From: Halodesulfovibrio sp.
GTDB lineage: Bacteria; Desulfobacterota; Desulfovibrionia; Desulfovibrionales; Desulfovibrionaceae
Assembly (NCBI RefSeq): GCF_025210605.1
Contig: NZ_JAOARI010000011.1
Span: 112,979-176,978, forward strand
Direction: 5' to 3'
Length of the DNA stretch: 64,000 nt
Below the pieces are notes generated by a model. It was not told where the DNA came from, ran no database searches, and saw only the letters and a program-made list of their open reading frames with translations. Below, piece by piece: positions 8,718 to 18,653 of this stretch. Position numbers and translations under genes: made by a program. Within the stretch, counting starts at the first letter, position 1, and each line of letters starts with the position of its first letter.

Positions 8718-10340
8718 TTAGACAGCAAGTTCATTTTCTAGTTGCGGATACACAGAAACTCTATTCTTACCACCATGTTTTGAATTGTACATGGCAGCGT
8801 CAGCACATTTCATTAAATCGTCAGGCCCAGTAACAGCCTTATTCCATCCCGCAATGCCGATGCTTGACTTTATGTACACTTTGCTGCCGCATTCAAGCGT
8901 AACGGGTGTTTCAAACGCCTGTAAAATGCCGAAGGCTATTTCTGCCGCCTTGTCACGCTCAGCAAGTCCTTCGAGCAAAATGACATACTCATCACCGCCA
9001 ATGCGAGCAACAGTATCCGTCAGCCGAACTTTTTTACGTAACACCGATGCAACATGTCGTAGCACAATGTTACCGGCTTCGTGGCCATACCTGTCATTCA
9101 CGAATTTAAAATCATCTAAATCAATATACATTATGAAGAAACGGACATCACCCATTTCGGCTTTCTTACACGCTTGTTCAAGCTTGGAAAACAAGTGTGG
9201 TAAATTCGAAAGTCCCGTTAGCCAATCATGATGTGCTCGCACCTCCAACTCTTCCCTATGCTCTTGGCTTTGCTGTATGGAATGCATGGTAAACCACAAT
9301 GTTATGGCTGTTATCAAAGATAACACAACCCAAGTCCAGACACAGTTACGAAAAATAGAGTTTTCCATTGCAGCCAGCTTTTCATTACTCACATGCTGCA
9401 TCACTATCCACTGATAGGGACTAACCTCTACATTCGCAGCCAACCGCTGGGTACTATCTGCATGAGAATTGACGGCAAAAGAGGGAGATACTGTTGTCCA
9501 TGTAAACAAACCATCCCCGTTACGAACCTGACCGGATGCCCCCTTTTCTGTCAATTTCCAGATAACGGGATATTTTTTAGCAAAGGTTTGTTCTTTCATT
9601 GAAGGATCATCGTTTACGAACATGAATGCCCAGCATGCCTCTTTATTATCAGACGCAAGCCAATATCCTTCATCGTTAAGCAACATTGCATTACTCAATG
9701 AATCAGAAGCGATATCGCGAAAATGCTCCAACATTTGGGAAGCATAAAAATTGAGAATGACAACTCCCAAGCGCTCACCATACGAGTTGATAACTGGAGT
9801 CCCGAACCGAATAACCGGCACATGTGGCACTTCAATTTTCTGATTCTCAATATTTAAATCAAGTGGCGATACATAGACTTCGCCAGCGCGAAGCCGTAAT
9901 GAGGATTGCACATAGGCACGATGAATTTTGGACTGCAATTTATCATGCGGAACAACATGTAACTGTCCTTTATTTCTATTAATACGAACTATTTCAACGC
10001 CGTCAGCGTCAAGAAGCCGTACTTGTCCGTACCCACGCTTATTCTTGGCAAACGTATACAAAATACGTTGCGAAAGGCTGTCGCTCAACAACCGGTTAGC
10101 CAATTCATATGAAATGACATCTGCTAAAATTTTAATATCGGCAAATGGCACATTGAAGTCTTCCATCAAACTGGATTTTCGTATGCTCACTGCCCTGTGT
10201 TGATCTACCCGCACCAACTGTTCTTTATGGGTCACTTTATCTTGGTATATTGCTGTCAAAAAAAGAAAAATCAAATAACAACATACCCCAAGTATCAGGA
10301 AAAACGGTTTAAGCAACCGAGCTTTCAACCTCCATCCCAT
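8718..10340 (-). CDS. Membrane-bound diguanylate cyclase with periplasmic sensor
   Basis: The 540-residue protein has a membrane segment near residues 12-32, a long periplasmic region of about 300 residues of the Cache type, a second membrane segment near 332-352 and a cytoplasmic GGDEF domain (about 375-535). The domain starts with the usual D-x-L-T (HHDWLTGLSN) and its active site reads GGDEY, a tolerated variant of GGDEF. An RxxD inhibitory site (RLTD, about 439-442) lies five residues upstream. The enzyme is therefore predicted to make cyclic di-GMP from GTP and to be product-inhibited. The signal sensed outside the cell is unknown. Confidence 0.92.
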   Translation of the reverse strand: MGWRLKARLLKPFFLILGVCCYLIFLFLTAIYQDKVTHKEQLVRVDQHRAVSIRKSSLMEDFNVPFADIKILADVISYELANRLLSDSLSQRILYTFAKNKRGYGQVRLLDADGVEIVRINRNKGQLHVVPHDKLQSKIHRAYVQSSLRLRAGEVYVSPLDLNIENQKIEVPHVPVIRFGTPVINSYGERLGVVILNFYASQMLEHFRDIASDSLSNAMLLNDEGYWLASDNKEACWAFMFVNDDPSMKEQTFAKKYPVIWKLTEKGASGQVRNGDGLFTWTTVSPSFAVNSHADSTQRLAANVEVSPYQWIVMQHVSNEKLAAMENSIFRNCVWTWVVLSLITAITLWFTMHSIQQSQEHREELEVRAHHDWLTGLSNLPHLFSKLEQACKKAEMGDVRFFIMYIDLDDFKFVNDRYGHEAGNIVLRHVASVLRKKVRLTDTVARIGGDEYVILLEGLAERDKAAEIAFGILQAFETPVTLECGSKVYIKSSIGIAGWNKAVTGPDDLMKCADAAMYNSKHGGKNRVSVYPQLENELAV

Positions 10341-10534
10341 ACTACCCCCGAAATAACGATAAAAATATCATCAGCCTACGCATACAATACCCCCGTAAAA
10401 TGCGTAGAACACCTAAATGACATAAACACCTGTAACTTTGTAGATTTTTAACACTGTTCCTTATTTGTAAAGTATTTTGATTAGATTACAGTACAGGTAA
10501 GCACAATTTGATAACAAAGTAAAATACAATGCAA

Positions 10535-10574
10535 AAAATACAAAAGAGCTGATTTGCAATGCAAACCAGCTCTT
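10535..10574 (-). terminator. Terminator of the small membrane protein gene
   Basis: AAGAGCTG at 10544 pairs with CAGCTCTT ending at 10574, with TTTGC/GCAAA inside. Read on the minus strand the stem is followed by a T-rich stretch. The remaining bases to the diguanylate cyclase start (10341-10540) are AT-rich without a gene. Confidence 0.8.
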
Positions 10575-10597
10575 CCACTACTATTAAACATGCTCTT

Positions 10598-10876
10598 TTA
10601 TAAAAACCAAAGTAAAAAATCGTTTTTAGAAAAATCTGCAACCAAAAAGAAGAGTGCAAAGAAAAGCTGCATAGCAATAACAAGGCAATATAAAACGACT
10701 TCTTCTGAACGTTTTATAGTTTCAATAAAATGAGATTCTCCATCAGCAATATCCCTTATTGCCCAGAACAAGAACATAACACCGACGCCCCACTGCCAAT
10801 TCAAAATTATACAAATTAACGCAAACACCAGTGCACTTATTGTACGCCACCTCTTTGCAAACATGTTCTGCTCCAT
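10598..10876 (-). CDS. Small two-helix membrane protein, unknown
   Basis: The 92-residue product has a hydrophobic stretch at about 14-42 (ALVFALICIILNWQWGVGVM), a charged loop with RDIADGESHFIETIKRSEE, and a second hydrophobic stretch to the C-terminus (LYCLVIAMQLFFALFFLV). It is likely an inner-membrane protein with both termini on the same side. ATG codons at 10876 and 10864 are both possible: the first has AGGAAG upstream, the second GGAG. I recognise no family. Confidence 0.65.
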   Translation of the reverse strand: MEQNMFAKRWRTISALVFALICIILNWQWGVGVMFLFWAIRDIADGESHFIETIKRSEEVVLYCLVIAMQLFFALFFLVADFSKNDFLLWFL

Positions 10877-11060
10877 TTTCTTCCTGCCGACACCCGCAGG
10901 GCTATTGCACAGTTACAGATAATGGAACCATAGTACCCTTCCACACAACTTTCCGGCAACAATATTTCCTATTTTTCCCTTACAGTAAGCATAGTTATAC
11001 TGCAACTAATGCCACCAATCCTGCTTTGTGCCGCAACATTCCTTTTCTAAAGCAAACTTG

Positions 11061-11087
11061 TTGACAAGCCCTAACCTTATCGATAAT
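11061..11087 (+). promoter_or_regulatory. Sigma-70-type promoter of the small winged-helix gene
   Basis: A perfect TTGACA (11061-11066) is followed, after 15 bases, by GATAAT (11082-11087). The spacing is short but both boxes are strong. A TAATAG hexamer at the more usual 17-base spacing is the alternative. The gene starts 40 bases downstream. Confidence 0.6.
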
Positions 11088-11126
11088 AGGAATATATATT
11101 AATAAGAAAACACAGCAGGAGTTCTC

Positions 11127-11300
11127 ATGGAAGCTAAAGTTCTTGAAGCAATGAAAAATGCAGGCAAACCAGTCCGCCCAGGTGAAGTAGCAGAAGTATT
11201 AGGTGTTGATAGCAAAGAAGTATCTAAAGCTATCAAAAAGCTTAAAGAAGCAGGCGAGATTCATTCTCCAAAACGCTGTTACTACGCGCCTACAGAATAA
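11127..11300 (+). CDS. 57-residue winged-helix DNA-binding protein
   Basis: This short gene starts at an ATG preceded by AGGAG six bases upstream. The protein (MEAKVLEAMKNAGKPVRPG, ending CYYAPTE) is almost exactly one winged helix-turn-helix: helix 1 VLEAMKNAG, helix 2 PGEVAEVLG, recognition helix SKEVSKAIKKLKEAG and a wing EIHSPKRCYYAP. The pattern matches MarR/Lrp-like single-domain proteins. With its own strong promoter and a good terminator it looks highly expressed. It could be a small transcription factor or a nucleoid-type protein; the target is unknown. Confidence 0.85.
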   Translation: MEAKVLEAMKNAGKPVRPGEVAEVLGVDSKEVSKAIKKLKEAGEIHSPKRCYYAPTE

Positions 11301-11370
11301 ATCACCGCTTATTGGTGCAACGGCAAACATCCTTCACCTCTGTTATCCATCTGCACGCAATAAAAGCAAA

Positions 11371-11407
11371 AAAACAGCCTGTATCTTGCTGATACAGGCT
11401 GTTTTTT
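11371..11407. terminator. Bidirectional intrinsic terminator
   Basis: A 15-bp stem with core AACAGCCTGTATC (11371-11385 with 11391-11405) is flanked by A and T runs. It serves the small winged-helix gene and the converging glycosyltransferase pair. Confidence 0.93.
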
Positions 11408-11419
11408 ACATCTTATGTG

Positions 11420-12148
11420 CTAATCTTCATCAAGTCGGCAATGGGAAGGTAAATCCACATCATACTCACGGATGAGCTTGGAATGTTCCCGTAAAATTGC
11501 ATAGGTAGATGACTTTCGGAATGAACTGTTGCGATTAGTTCTAAACAGCAGGTTCAAATCCCATATGGTGTCTACATCATTCCAGTCAGGCAGACGAATC
11601 AGCTCAAGGTCTGCTGCCATTATCTTAGCAATCGTCGCTCTATACACATCACGGGTAGACCACGGGATGTCGTCAAAAACTTCTGGAATAAATGTATCTT
11701 TTCGGAAACCAATCAAATAGTAGCCGCCATCATAGGAAGGTCCTACGGCTGCGTCCTGCATATCGAGATCTAAAAATGCCTTCGTAATCAACTCAGGCGG
11801 GAAGTCTGGAATATCACTGCCAACGATGATTACCCGCTGGAAGCCTTCGTCAAATGCAGACTGCATGGCATGCTTCATGCGCTCGCCAAGGTCTTCGCCT
11901 TGTTGCTCCCGATATGTATACTGAGAGCCGAGCCAGCTTTTAAACTCTTTTTCAGGATCATCCGTCCCGCACGGCGCATAGCAGATGCGGAGCTGCGACT
12001 CTACCTTTTCGAAACCTTTAAGCATATCCTGTACAAAATGACGGTACAATGAGGTAGCAACATCTTCACCAATAACTTTGGCAAGTCGTGTCTTTACATT
12101 GCCGAGACTCGGATACTTAATGAAAAAAAGAATACATGTGTCGGTCAT
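11420..12148 (-). CDS. Glycosyltransferase-like protein (TIGR04282/DUF2064, CofC-like)
   Basis: The protein has the nucleotide-sugar-transferase-like fold of the family called rSAM/selenodomain-associated transferase 1. Visible landmarks are FIKYPSLGNVKTRLAKVIG near the N-terminus, GEDLGERMKHAM, the VGSDIPDFPPELI metal-binding strand, VGPSYDGGYYLIG and the DVDTIWDL near the C-terminus. The ATG at 12148 is chosen: it lies five bases past the stop of the upstream partner gene and gives a 242-residue protein, while the longer frame (to 12247) would overlap that gene. The exact substrate is unknown. Confidence 0.88.
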   Translation of the reverse strand: MTDTCILFFIKYPSLGNVKTRLAKVIGEDVATSLYRHFVQDMLKGFEKVESQLRICYAPCGTDDPEKEFKSWLGSQYTYREQQGEDLGERMKHAMQSAFDEGFQRVIIVGSDIPDFPPELITKAFLDLDMQDAAVGPSYDGGYYLIGFRKDTFIPEVFDDIPWSTRDVYRATIAKIMAADLELIRLPDWNDVDTIWDLNLLFRTNRNSSFRKSSTYAILREHSKLIREYDVDLPSHCRLDED

Positions 12149-12153
12149 TAAAG

Positions 12154-12882
12154 CTACCCCTTCATGGCGCGATACCAATGCGAAAGTGTTTGAGCAGAAA
12201 CGCCTGCCCCGTATAATAAACGCAACAGCACGTTGCGTAACGTACACCTATACATACCTTCCGTCTCCCATCTGCGTGCAGATGTAGAAACCGGAGCATC
12301 TATTATTGCTAGAGACTCGCCACGCTGGCGAATCCGGCGCATTATTTCCACGTCTTCCATAAGTGGAACTGGTGCATATCCTGAAAGCTCTTCAAAATAT
12401 GTCCGTAAAAAGAACTGAGCCTGATCGCCGTACGGTGTACGTGTCAGTCTGTTCCGCCAGTTTCCCAATGCGCTTACAAGATATAGAAACCAGTTGTCAC
12501 TGGCAATGGACAGGCTAAATGCCCCTGCCTTTGCACCACTGCTGGTATTACCAGCCATATGCAACGCTTGATACATATAGTCAAATGCGCCGACAGGAAG
12601 CACCGTATCTGCATGTAAAAATAGCAAAACATCGCCTTTAGCACGGGCAGCACCGGCGTTCATTTGAACGGCACGCCCTTGGGGGGCAGCAACGCAGATA
12701 ACATTATCGTACTCCACTGCTGCTATCGTACTTGCTGTAGGATCACCATCTGCCACAATAATTTCAACAGACAGTAAAGACTCCGCCTCTGCCGCACGCT
12801 CAAAAACATGCGCTATACGTTCATTAATGCCAGCAGATTCATACCATACTGGTATAATTACACTTACAGAATACGATTCCAT
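12154..12882 (-). CDS. Family 2 glycosyltransferase (TIGR04283 type)
   Basis: This is the usual partner of the preceding family (transferase 2). It begins with the GT-A nucleotide-binding strand SVIIPVWYESAGI, has VADGDPT and the DxD-like LFLHADTVLP metal site at about residues 85-95, and MEDVEIMRRIRQRG in the acceptor region near 175-190. The missing hydrophobic C-terminus suggests a soluble or peripheral enzyme. The stop sits five bases before the partner's start, so the two genes form a two-gene operon. What glycan or lipid they modify is not visible here. Confidence 0.88.
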   Translation of the reverse strand: MESYSVSVIIPVWYESAGINERIAHVFERAAEAESLLSVEIIVADGDPTASTIAAVEYDNVICVAAPQGRAVQMNAGAARAKGDVLLFLHADTVLPVGAFDYMYQALHMAGNTSSGAKAGAFSLSIASDNWFLYLVSALGNWRNRLTRTPYGDQAQFFLRTYFEELSGYAPVPLMEDVEIMRRIRQRGESLAIIDAPVSTSARRWETEGMYRCTLRNVLLRLLYGAGVSAQTLSHWYRAMKG

Positions 12883-12972
12883 ATCCCCTCAAAAACAATA
12901 CATGTATAAACATACTACATGCACGGCACTGTGCCCGCAAGCCGTGCTTTGCAATACTACTAGATGAAGGCG

Positions 12973-15402
12973 CTATTTTTTATTCTGCTTGTATGCATGC
13001 GTTGCCAATCGACCAAGCTCTTTAAGGCGTCGATCAACAAGATCAAACAAGGAATTAGGCGTAAAGCTTCCGTCTTTGCGTCTGGAGCCGCATTTCATTC
13101 CAGTTAACAACTCAAGCGCTTCTTCGATGTGCGTCACAGGGTAAATATTGAAAAGCCCTTCGTCTACTTTGTCGGCAATCTCACGCTTAAGCATCAGCTG
13201 ATCGACGTTATCTTTCGGCAGAATAACCCCTTGCTGTCCAGTAAGCCCGCGGCGAGAGCAGATATCAAAGTACCCTTCGATTTTTCGTGTCACACCACCA
13301 ACAGCGAGAATTTCTCCGCTTTGAGATACAGCACCAGTGAAAGCATATGACTGTGACAGCGGAACTTCTGCAAGCGCAGAAAGCAATGCAGCAAGCTCTG
13401 CACCGGATGCAGAATCACCTTCAACGCCTGCATAGCCTTGCTCAAAATATAAAGAGCCGGTTAATACCAGAGGTTTATTATGAGCAAACATACCGATGAG
13501 ATAACTTTTAAGAATCATCATCGCCTTGGTATGAATCGGACCGCTCAGCTCTGCATCACGTTCAAGGTCAATAACTCCGCCATGCCCCACACCTACGGTT
13601 GAGGCAATCTGATGCGGCAACCCGAACTCAAAATCCCCGTACATCGATACAGAAAGACCATTTACGCGACCAATTTTCTCACCCTGCGTAGTGACTTTAA
13701 TCAAGTCTCGGTCATACTCTTCAAAGAATAACTCTTCGTACAAATTATTCCGATAATGCCGTGTAATGAGCGTCTTATGCACTGTCGCACCATCAACAGA
13801 TTCTTTCTTATCCATAGATGCCAAAGCCGAGGCTTCGATCATGATTTCTCGAAGCAAAGGAAACTTGAGAGAAAGACGAGTCTGGTCTTCCACAATGCGG
13901 GAGCCGTAATCAATAACTTCTGCCATCGCATCCTTTGTAAACGGCAATAAGTCGCAGTCATCAATAATACCTGCCATACGATGCAGATAGACGGCATAGC
14001 CTTCATCACCGCGTGGCATAGCATCATTCAGGTGCGCTTTTATTTTGAACAGCTTTGGAAAGCGGTCATCCGAAGCAAGCAACTGCTCATAAAAATCTTC
14101 AGCACCGATAAGAATCACTTTCAGATCAAGCAAAAGTGGTTCAGGCTCGATACCTTTGGTTTTTGTTGTCTCCTGCCCTTCCTCACTGTCTTCAATGCGC
14201 ACCAAACCAGAGCGCAGGGCGCGCATAAGCCCTTCCCATGAACCGTTTTGTGATAAAACATCTTCGATATGCAGGAGCAAAAAACCGCCGTTTGCCTGAT
14301 GCAAGGAACCGGACTTAATCAAAGAAAAGTCCGTAATTAAAGCACCCATCTCTGCTTCACGCTCAATGCAACCCAGCAGATTTGCAATCGTCGGGTGGTC
14401 ATCCAGAATGATTGGCGCACCCTTTGTTTCGGAGTGATCCACAAACACATTTATATCATATGGTGCAGTTGCATCTTCAGGATGCTGTTGCTGCAAGGCT
14501 TCCGGTAGCGAAAGCGGAACACCGGCAGGTTCCTTCGGCAACAGCGCCTCAACATGCTCTAAAATATCTTCACGGGCTGCTTTGAAATACTCACTCAGCC
14601 TTTCGCTGTGACAGCACTCTTCGTATTCTTTGACAACTGGCTGCAACAGTTCGTCCAGTACTTCAGTCGTCAGCTCTTTATCTAAATTCTTCTCTTTTGT
14701 TCGAAGGCTCTGCTCTGCATTATTCATATTACGCAGCAACGTATTGAGCGCCTGCAAAAGCTTATCACCCTTCGCTTTTAAACTTTTCTTTAACTCTTCA
14801 TCAATCCGTTCAAATTCTTCTTCTGAAAGACGCTTGCCATCAATCAGAGGATACAAGGTAATGCTACCCTGCTCATCCAAATCCATGTGGAAGCCTTCTT
14901 TTCCGGCAATAGAATCCATTTCTTTGAACAGCGCATCGCGTTCTTCAGTAAATTGATCCATAATGATGGTGCGTTTCTTCAGGTAACTGTCACCCTCAAA
15001 GCGCTTCGGCAACTCTTTACGGATGTTGGATATAGCCTGAGAAAAATCCTGTTTAAGCGCACGTCCTTTCCCTGCTGGAACAGTAAGCAGAATAGGCGCA
15101 TCCGGATCTTCAAAATTATTCACGTACAGCATATCTGGTGGAACCGGCAGCGCTTTTGCCCGTTCTTTCAAATACTCCTGCAACATATAATTTCGACCCA
15201 AATTGGCACTACCTGCTAAAAAAATATTATAACCGTTGTCTTTAATATGCAGGGCAAGCTCAAGCGCCTGCATTGCCCGTGGCTGAGGGGCATGAACACA
15301 GGTAGCATCCAGTTTTATATCAGAGCTGCTTTTGTAGGGAATATGGGACAGCGCAAGCTTAGCGCGCAGTTTTTTGGCAGGAAGAGGCCGAATCTTGCTC
15401 AT
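12973..15402 (-). CDS. Lon-like ATP-dependent protease (S16 family, YcbZ/LonB-like)
   Basis: The 809-residue protein has an AAA+-like N-terminal region and a C-terminal Lon proteolytic domain. The catalytic Ser lies in GDSASG (about residue 664) and the catalytic Lys in GGVTRKIEG (about 707), so the Ser-Lys dyad is intact. The nucleotide loop is degenerate: AGSANLGRNYML (about 65-76) has Arg where Walker A has Lys. A long coiled insertion (about 165-300) follows. The start MSKIRPLP at 15402 has GGAG upstream; an in-frame ATG at 15471 is less likely. Probably a quality-control protease; its partners are unknown. Confidence 0.88.
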   Translation of the reverse strand: MSKIRPLPAKKLRAKLALSHIPYKSSSDIKLDATCVHAPQPRAMQALELALHIKDNGYNIFLAGSANLGRNYMLQEYLKERAKALPVPPDMLYVNNFEDPDAPILLTVPAGKGRALKQDFSQAISNIRKELPKRFEGDSYLKKRTIIMDQFTEERDALFKEMDSIAGKEGFHMDLDEQGSITLYPLIDGKRLSEEEFERIDEELKKSLKAKGDKLLQALNTLLRNMNNAEQSLRTKEKNLDKELTTEVLDELLQPVVKEYEECCHSERLSEYFKAAREDILEHVEALLPKEPAGVPLSLPEALQQQHPEDATAPYDINVFVDHSETKGAPIILDDHPTIANLLGCIEREAEMGALITDFSLIKSGSLHQANGGFLLLHIEDVLSQNGSWEGLMRALRSGLVRIEDSEEGQETTKTKGIEPEPLLLDLKVILIGAEDFYEQLLASDDRFPKLFKIKAHLNDAMPRGDEGYAVYLHRMAGIIDDCDLLPFTKDAMAEVIDYGSRIVEDQTRLSLKFPLLREIMIEASALASMDKKESVDGATVHKTLITRHYRNNLYEELFFEEYDRDLIKVTTQGEKIGRVNGLSVSMYGDFEFGLPHQIASTVGVGHGGVIDLERDAELSGPIHTKAMMILKSYLIGMFAHNKPLVLTGSLYFEQGYAGVEGDSASGAELAALLSALAEVPLSQSYAFTGAVSQSGEILAVGGVTRKIEGYFDICSRRGLTGQQGVILPKDNVDQLMLKREIADKVDEGLFNIYPVTHIEEALELLTGMKCGSRRKDGSFTPNSLFDLVDRRLKELGRLATHAYKQNKK

Positions 15403-15797
15403 GGTGCTCCAGTTAATATCTGTAACTGATTGATGTAGTATAAATAACAAGCCGATACTGAGGCATAGCACGTCTCGCCTAAAATGTCGCGTGCAGTACC
15501 AATTGTAAACATACCTGTTTGATTTTCGAATGTCACTACAACGAGTTTCTAAAAGTTCTTTTGCATAGCAATATCCGCGCTATCTGTAGATGCAAACAGT
15601 ATGAAAACTATGCCGGAATTATACGCAAAACAACCACACAAAAGAAAGACCCAGACACGCAATGCGCATCTGGGTCATCATTTCTATAAGCTACCTGTTT
15701 ACGAGCGATGCATCATTACAGAACATACCTTCTGTGAGCAGCACAATCGGCAAACAGGAGTGAATAATGCCGGAAGTAGTCCCGACACATTCAAATC
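15403..15797. other. Intergenic region between tkt and the Lon-like gene
   Basis: This 395-base gap holds the 5' side of the Lon-like gene and the tkt terminator at 15640-15676. Otherwise it is AT-rich; short open frames in it lack ribosome binding sites and look spurious. Confidence 0.6.
15640..15676 (-). terminator. Terminator of the housekeeping run after tkt
   Basis: GACCCAGA (15648-15655) pairs with TCTGGGTC (15669-15676). On the minus strand the stem is followed by TTTCTTTT. It lies about 120 bases after the tkt stop. Confidence 0.78.
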
Positions 15798-17795
15798 TTA
15801 GCGCATAGTTTCTTCAGCAGCTTCTACAACATGTTCTACGGTGAAACCGAAGTGTTTGAAGAGTTCGCCAGCTGGTGCAGATTCGCCAAAGCTGGTCATG
15901 CCGATTACACGACCTGCCAGTCCAACATATTTGTACCAGAAGTCTGCTGCAGCTGCTTCAACAGCAACACGAGCAGTAACGGAAGAAGGAAGTACGCTTT
16001 CTTTGTATTCTGCATCCTGTGCATCAAATACGTTCGTACAAGGCATGGATACAACGCGAACCTTACGACCTGCGGTTGTAAGACGATCATATGCTTCTGC
16101 AACAAGACCAACTTCAGAACCGGAAGCGATAAGGATACACTCAGGAGTGCCTTCACAATCGCGCAGAATGTAACCACCACGTTTGATATTGGAAAGTGCT
16201 TCTTCAGTACGTTCCATGAATGGCAGAGTCTGACGGGACATGGAGAAACATGAAGGAGCGTTCTTGGTTTCGATACCGGACTTCCACGCTTCGAGGGATT
16301 CGACAGTATCGCAAGGACGCCATACGTGGCAGTTAGGGATCAAACGCAGACCAGCAAGATGTTCTACAGGCTGGTGAGTTGGGCCATCTTCGCCAAGACC
16401 GATGGAATCGTGAGTCAGTACCCAAAGAGTACGGATGCCCATAAGCGCGGAAAGACGGATAGCGTTTTTAGCATAATCAGAGAATACGAGGAAGGTGCCA
16501 GCGTAAGGAATGATACCGCCATGCAGTGCCATACCGTTCATCATAGCGCCCATACCGAATTCACGAACACCGTAGGACATGTAGTTGCCGTTCCACTGTT
16601 CTTTGCAGAGCAGCTCGTACTGTGCCCATTTAGTACCTACAGAACCTGTAAGGTCTGCGGAACCACCAAGCAGTTCCGGCATTGCAGGACCAAACGCATT
16701 AAGAGCAACCGGAGAATCTTTACGTGTTGCAGCAGATTTAGCAGCAGTATTAGCTGCATCAATTGCATTCTGTGCAAGATCTTCAAAAGATTCTGGAAGA
16801 TCGCCAGCCATACGGCGAATAAATTCTTTAGAAAGTTCAGGATGTGCTATCTGGTAGCTTGCAAACATGCCGTCCCATTCTTTTTCTGCAGCTGCACCAC
16901 GCTCGCGCGCGTCCCATGCTTCAGCAACATCAGCAGGGATTTCGAATGCAGGATGATCCCAACCGATTTCTTTACGGGTAGCTGCAATTTCTTCATCACC
17001 AAGTGGTGCACCGTGAGTAGCAGAAGTACCCTGCTTGTGTGGAGCACCGAAGCCGATGATGGTACGGCAGCAGATGAGAGAAGGCTTCTCGGTTTCTGCT
17101 TTAGCTTCTTCAACAGCTTTTTTGATTGCTTCGGGATTATGACCGTCCACATCACGGATTACATGCCAGCCATACGCTTCGTAACGTGCTGCGGTATCTT
17201 CGTCGAACCAGTGGTCAACTTTACCGTCGATGGAAATACCGTTGTCATCCCAGAATGCGATAAGTTTGCCGAGACCTAATGTGCCAGCAAAAGAACATGC
17301 TTCGTGGGAAATACCTTCCATCAAACAGCCATCACCCATGAATACGTAGGTGAAGTGGTCAACAACATCAAAACCGTCACGGTTAAAGTGAGCAGCAAGC
17401 GCTTTTTCAGCAACTGCCATACCTACCGCTGTAGCGATGCCCTGACCAAGAGGACCAGTTGTAAGCTCAACCCCCGGAGTCATACCGTATTCTGGGTGAC
17501 CCGGAGTTTTTGAACCCATCTGACGGAAATTTTTAATCTCTTCGATGCTCAGGTCGTAACCGGAGAGGTGCAGCAAAGAGTAAATGAGCATAGAAGCGTG
17601 TCCGTTAGAGAGTACAAAACGGTCACGGTTAGCCCATGCAGGGTTGCTCGGGTTATGCTTAAGAAAATCGTTCCAGAGAACTTCAGCAATATCTGCCATA
17701 CCCATTGGCGCGCCCGGGTGGCCAGAATTTGCTTTCTGCACAGCGTCCATGCTTAAAGCGCGGACTGCGTTGGCGAGGTCTTTACGAGAAGGCAT
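15798..17795 (-). CDS. tkt: Transketolase
   Basis: Transketolase moves two-carbon units between sugar phosphates in the non-oxidative pentose phosphate pathway. The 665-residue protein has the thiamine-diphosphate site [18 protein letters not shown] (about 153-170), the N-terminal [10 protein letters not shown] loop and the central [18 protein letters not shown] region that binds cofactor and substrate. Length is standard. It is the last gene of a run shared with rpe, the next enzyme of the pathway, which supports the assignment. A GGAGG-type ribosome binding site (AGGAGGAAACG) precedes the ATG. Confidence 0.97.
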   Translation of the reverse strand: MPSRKDLANAVRALSMDAVQKANSGHPGAPMGMADIAEVLWNDFLKHNPSNPAWANRDRFVLSNGHASMLIYSLLHLSGYDLSIEEIKNFRQMGSKTPGHPEYGMTPGVELTTGPLGQGIATAVGMAVAEKALAAHFNRDGFDVVDHFTYVFMGDGCLMEGISHEACSFAGTLGLGKLIAFWDDNGISIDGKVDHWFDEDTAARYEAYGWHVIRDVDGHNPEAIKKAVEEAKAETEKPSLICCRTIIGFGAPHKQGTSATHGAPLGDEEIAATRKEIGWDHPAFEIPADVAEAWDARERGAAAEKEWDGMFASYQIAHPELSKEFIRRMAGDLPESFEDLAQNAIDAANTAAKSAATRKDSPVALNAFGPAMPELLGGSADLTGSVGTKWAQYELLCKEQWNGNYMSYGVREFGMGAMMNGMALHGGIIPYAGTFLVFSDYAKNAIRLSALMGIRTLWVLTHDSIGLGEDGPTHQPVEHLAGLRLIPNCHVWRPCDTVESLEAWKSGIETKNAPSCFSMSRQTLPFMERTEEALSNIKRGGYILRDCEGTPECILIASGSEVGLVAEAYDRLTTAGRKVRVVSMPCTNVFDAQDAEYKESVLPSSVTARVAVEAAAADFWYKYVGLAGRVIGMTSFGESAPAGELFKHFGFTVEHVVEAAEETMR

Positions 17796-17909
17796 CGTTT
17801 CCTCCTAAAAGAATGATGCTATAAAATTTTTTCCAGCTGGTTGCTGTGGCAGTCGATAGACATTAATTGCCGACATGACAACCGTTGATAACAATTTTCA
17901 AAAACGCTG

Positions 17910-18566
17910 CTATGCTTTGCTGGCGATTTCTTCAAATGTTTTCAAGCGTTCCGCGTACGGAGGAAAACCAAAAAATGCAGAACCGGACACCAGTACATCT
18001 GCACCGTTGCGTACCAATTCCGCAGTATTATCAGGATCAACCCCACCATCAACCTGAATGAGAGTTGAAAGACCACGTTCTTTAATCATTGCAGAAAGTT
18101 CTGCAACTTTGCGCATGCTGAACGGAATAAACTTCTGTCCACCGAATCCAGGGTTAACACTCATAATGAGTACCATATCCAGCTCATCAAGGACATAATC
18201 AAGAACAGAAAGCGGTGTGTGCGGGTTAAGTGCTACACCTGCTTTAGCGCCCTTGCGTTTAATTTCAGCAATGGTGCGTTCAATGTGATTGGTTGATTCG
18301 GCATGAATAACAACCATATCAGCACCTGCGTCCACAAAGTCGTCTACGTAACGCTCTGGCTGCTGAACCATTAAATGAACATCAAAAAAGAGATTACTCT
18401 CTTTGCGGAGACGCTTGATAATAGGTGCTCCAAGAGTAATATTAGGTACAAACATGCCGTCCATGACATCCCAGTGTACCCATTTAAGTCCTGCCTGTTC
18501 GAGTGCCTGCAATTCTTCAGCAAGTCTGCCGAAGTCAGAAGACAATAACGAAGGTGAAAGGATCAT
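17910..18566 (-). CDS. rpe: Ribulose-phosphate 3-epimerase
   Basis: The enzyme interconverts ribulose 5-phosphate and xylulose 5-phosphate, feeding transketolase encoded next door. The TIM-barrel family marks are all present: ILSPSLLSSDFGRL at the start, WVHWDVMDGMFVPNIT, VHLMV, MSVNPGFGGQKFIP and VDGGV with the phosphate-binding GADVLVSGSAFFG. The 218-residue length is normal. Confidence 0.97.
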   Translation of the reverse strand: MILSPSLLSSDFGRLAEELQALEQAGLKWVHWDVMDGMFVPNITLGAPIIKRLRKESNLFFDVHLMVQQPERYVDDFVDAGADMVVIHAESTNHIERTIAEIKRKGAKAGVALNPHTPLSVLDYVLDELDMVLIMSVNPGFGGQKFIPFSMRKVAELSAMIKERGLSTLIQVDGGVDPDNTAELVRNGADVLVSGSAFFGFPPYAERLKTFEEIASKA

Positions 18567-18653
18567 AGTTTCTTCTCTGTGGCTTTCGCCGGTTATGGTG
18601 CTGTGCTGGCGTGCTCGCCCCCTACGGGCAAATCACACAAAAATACGGGCACA

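Noticed and set aside
16326..17279. 317-codon plus-strand frame opposite tkt
   Set aside because: It is antisense to transketolase and its Cys/Phe-rich content shows no family pattern.
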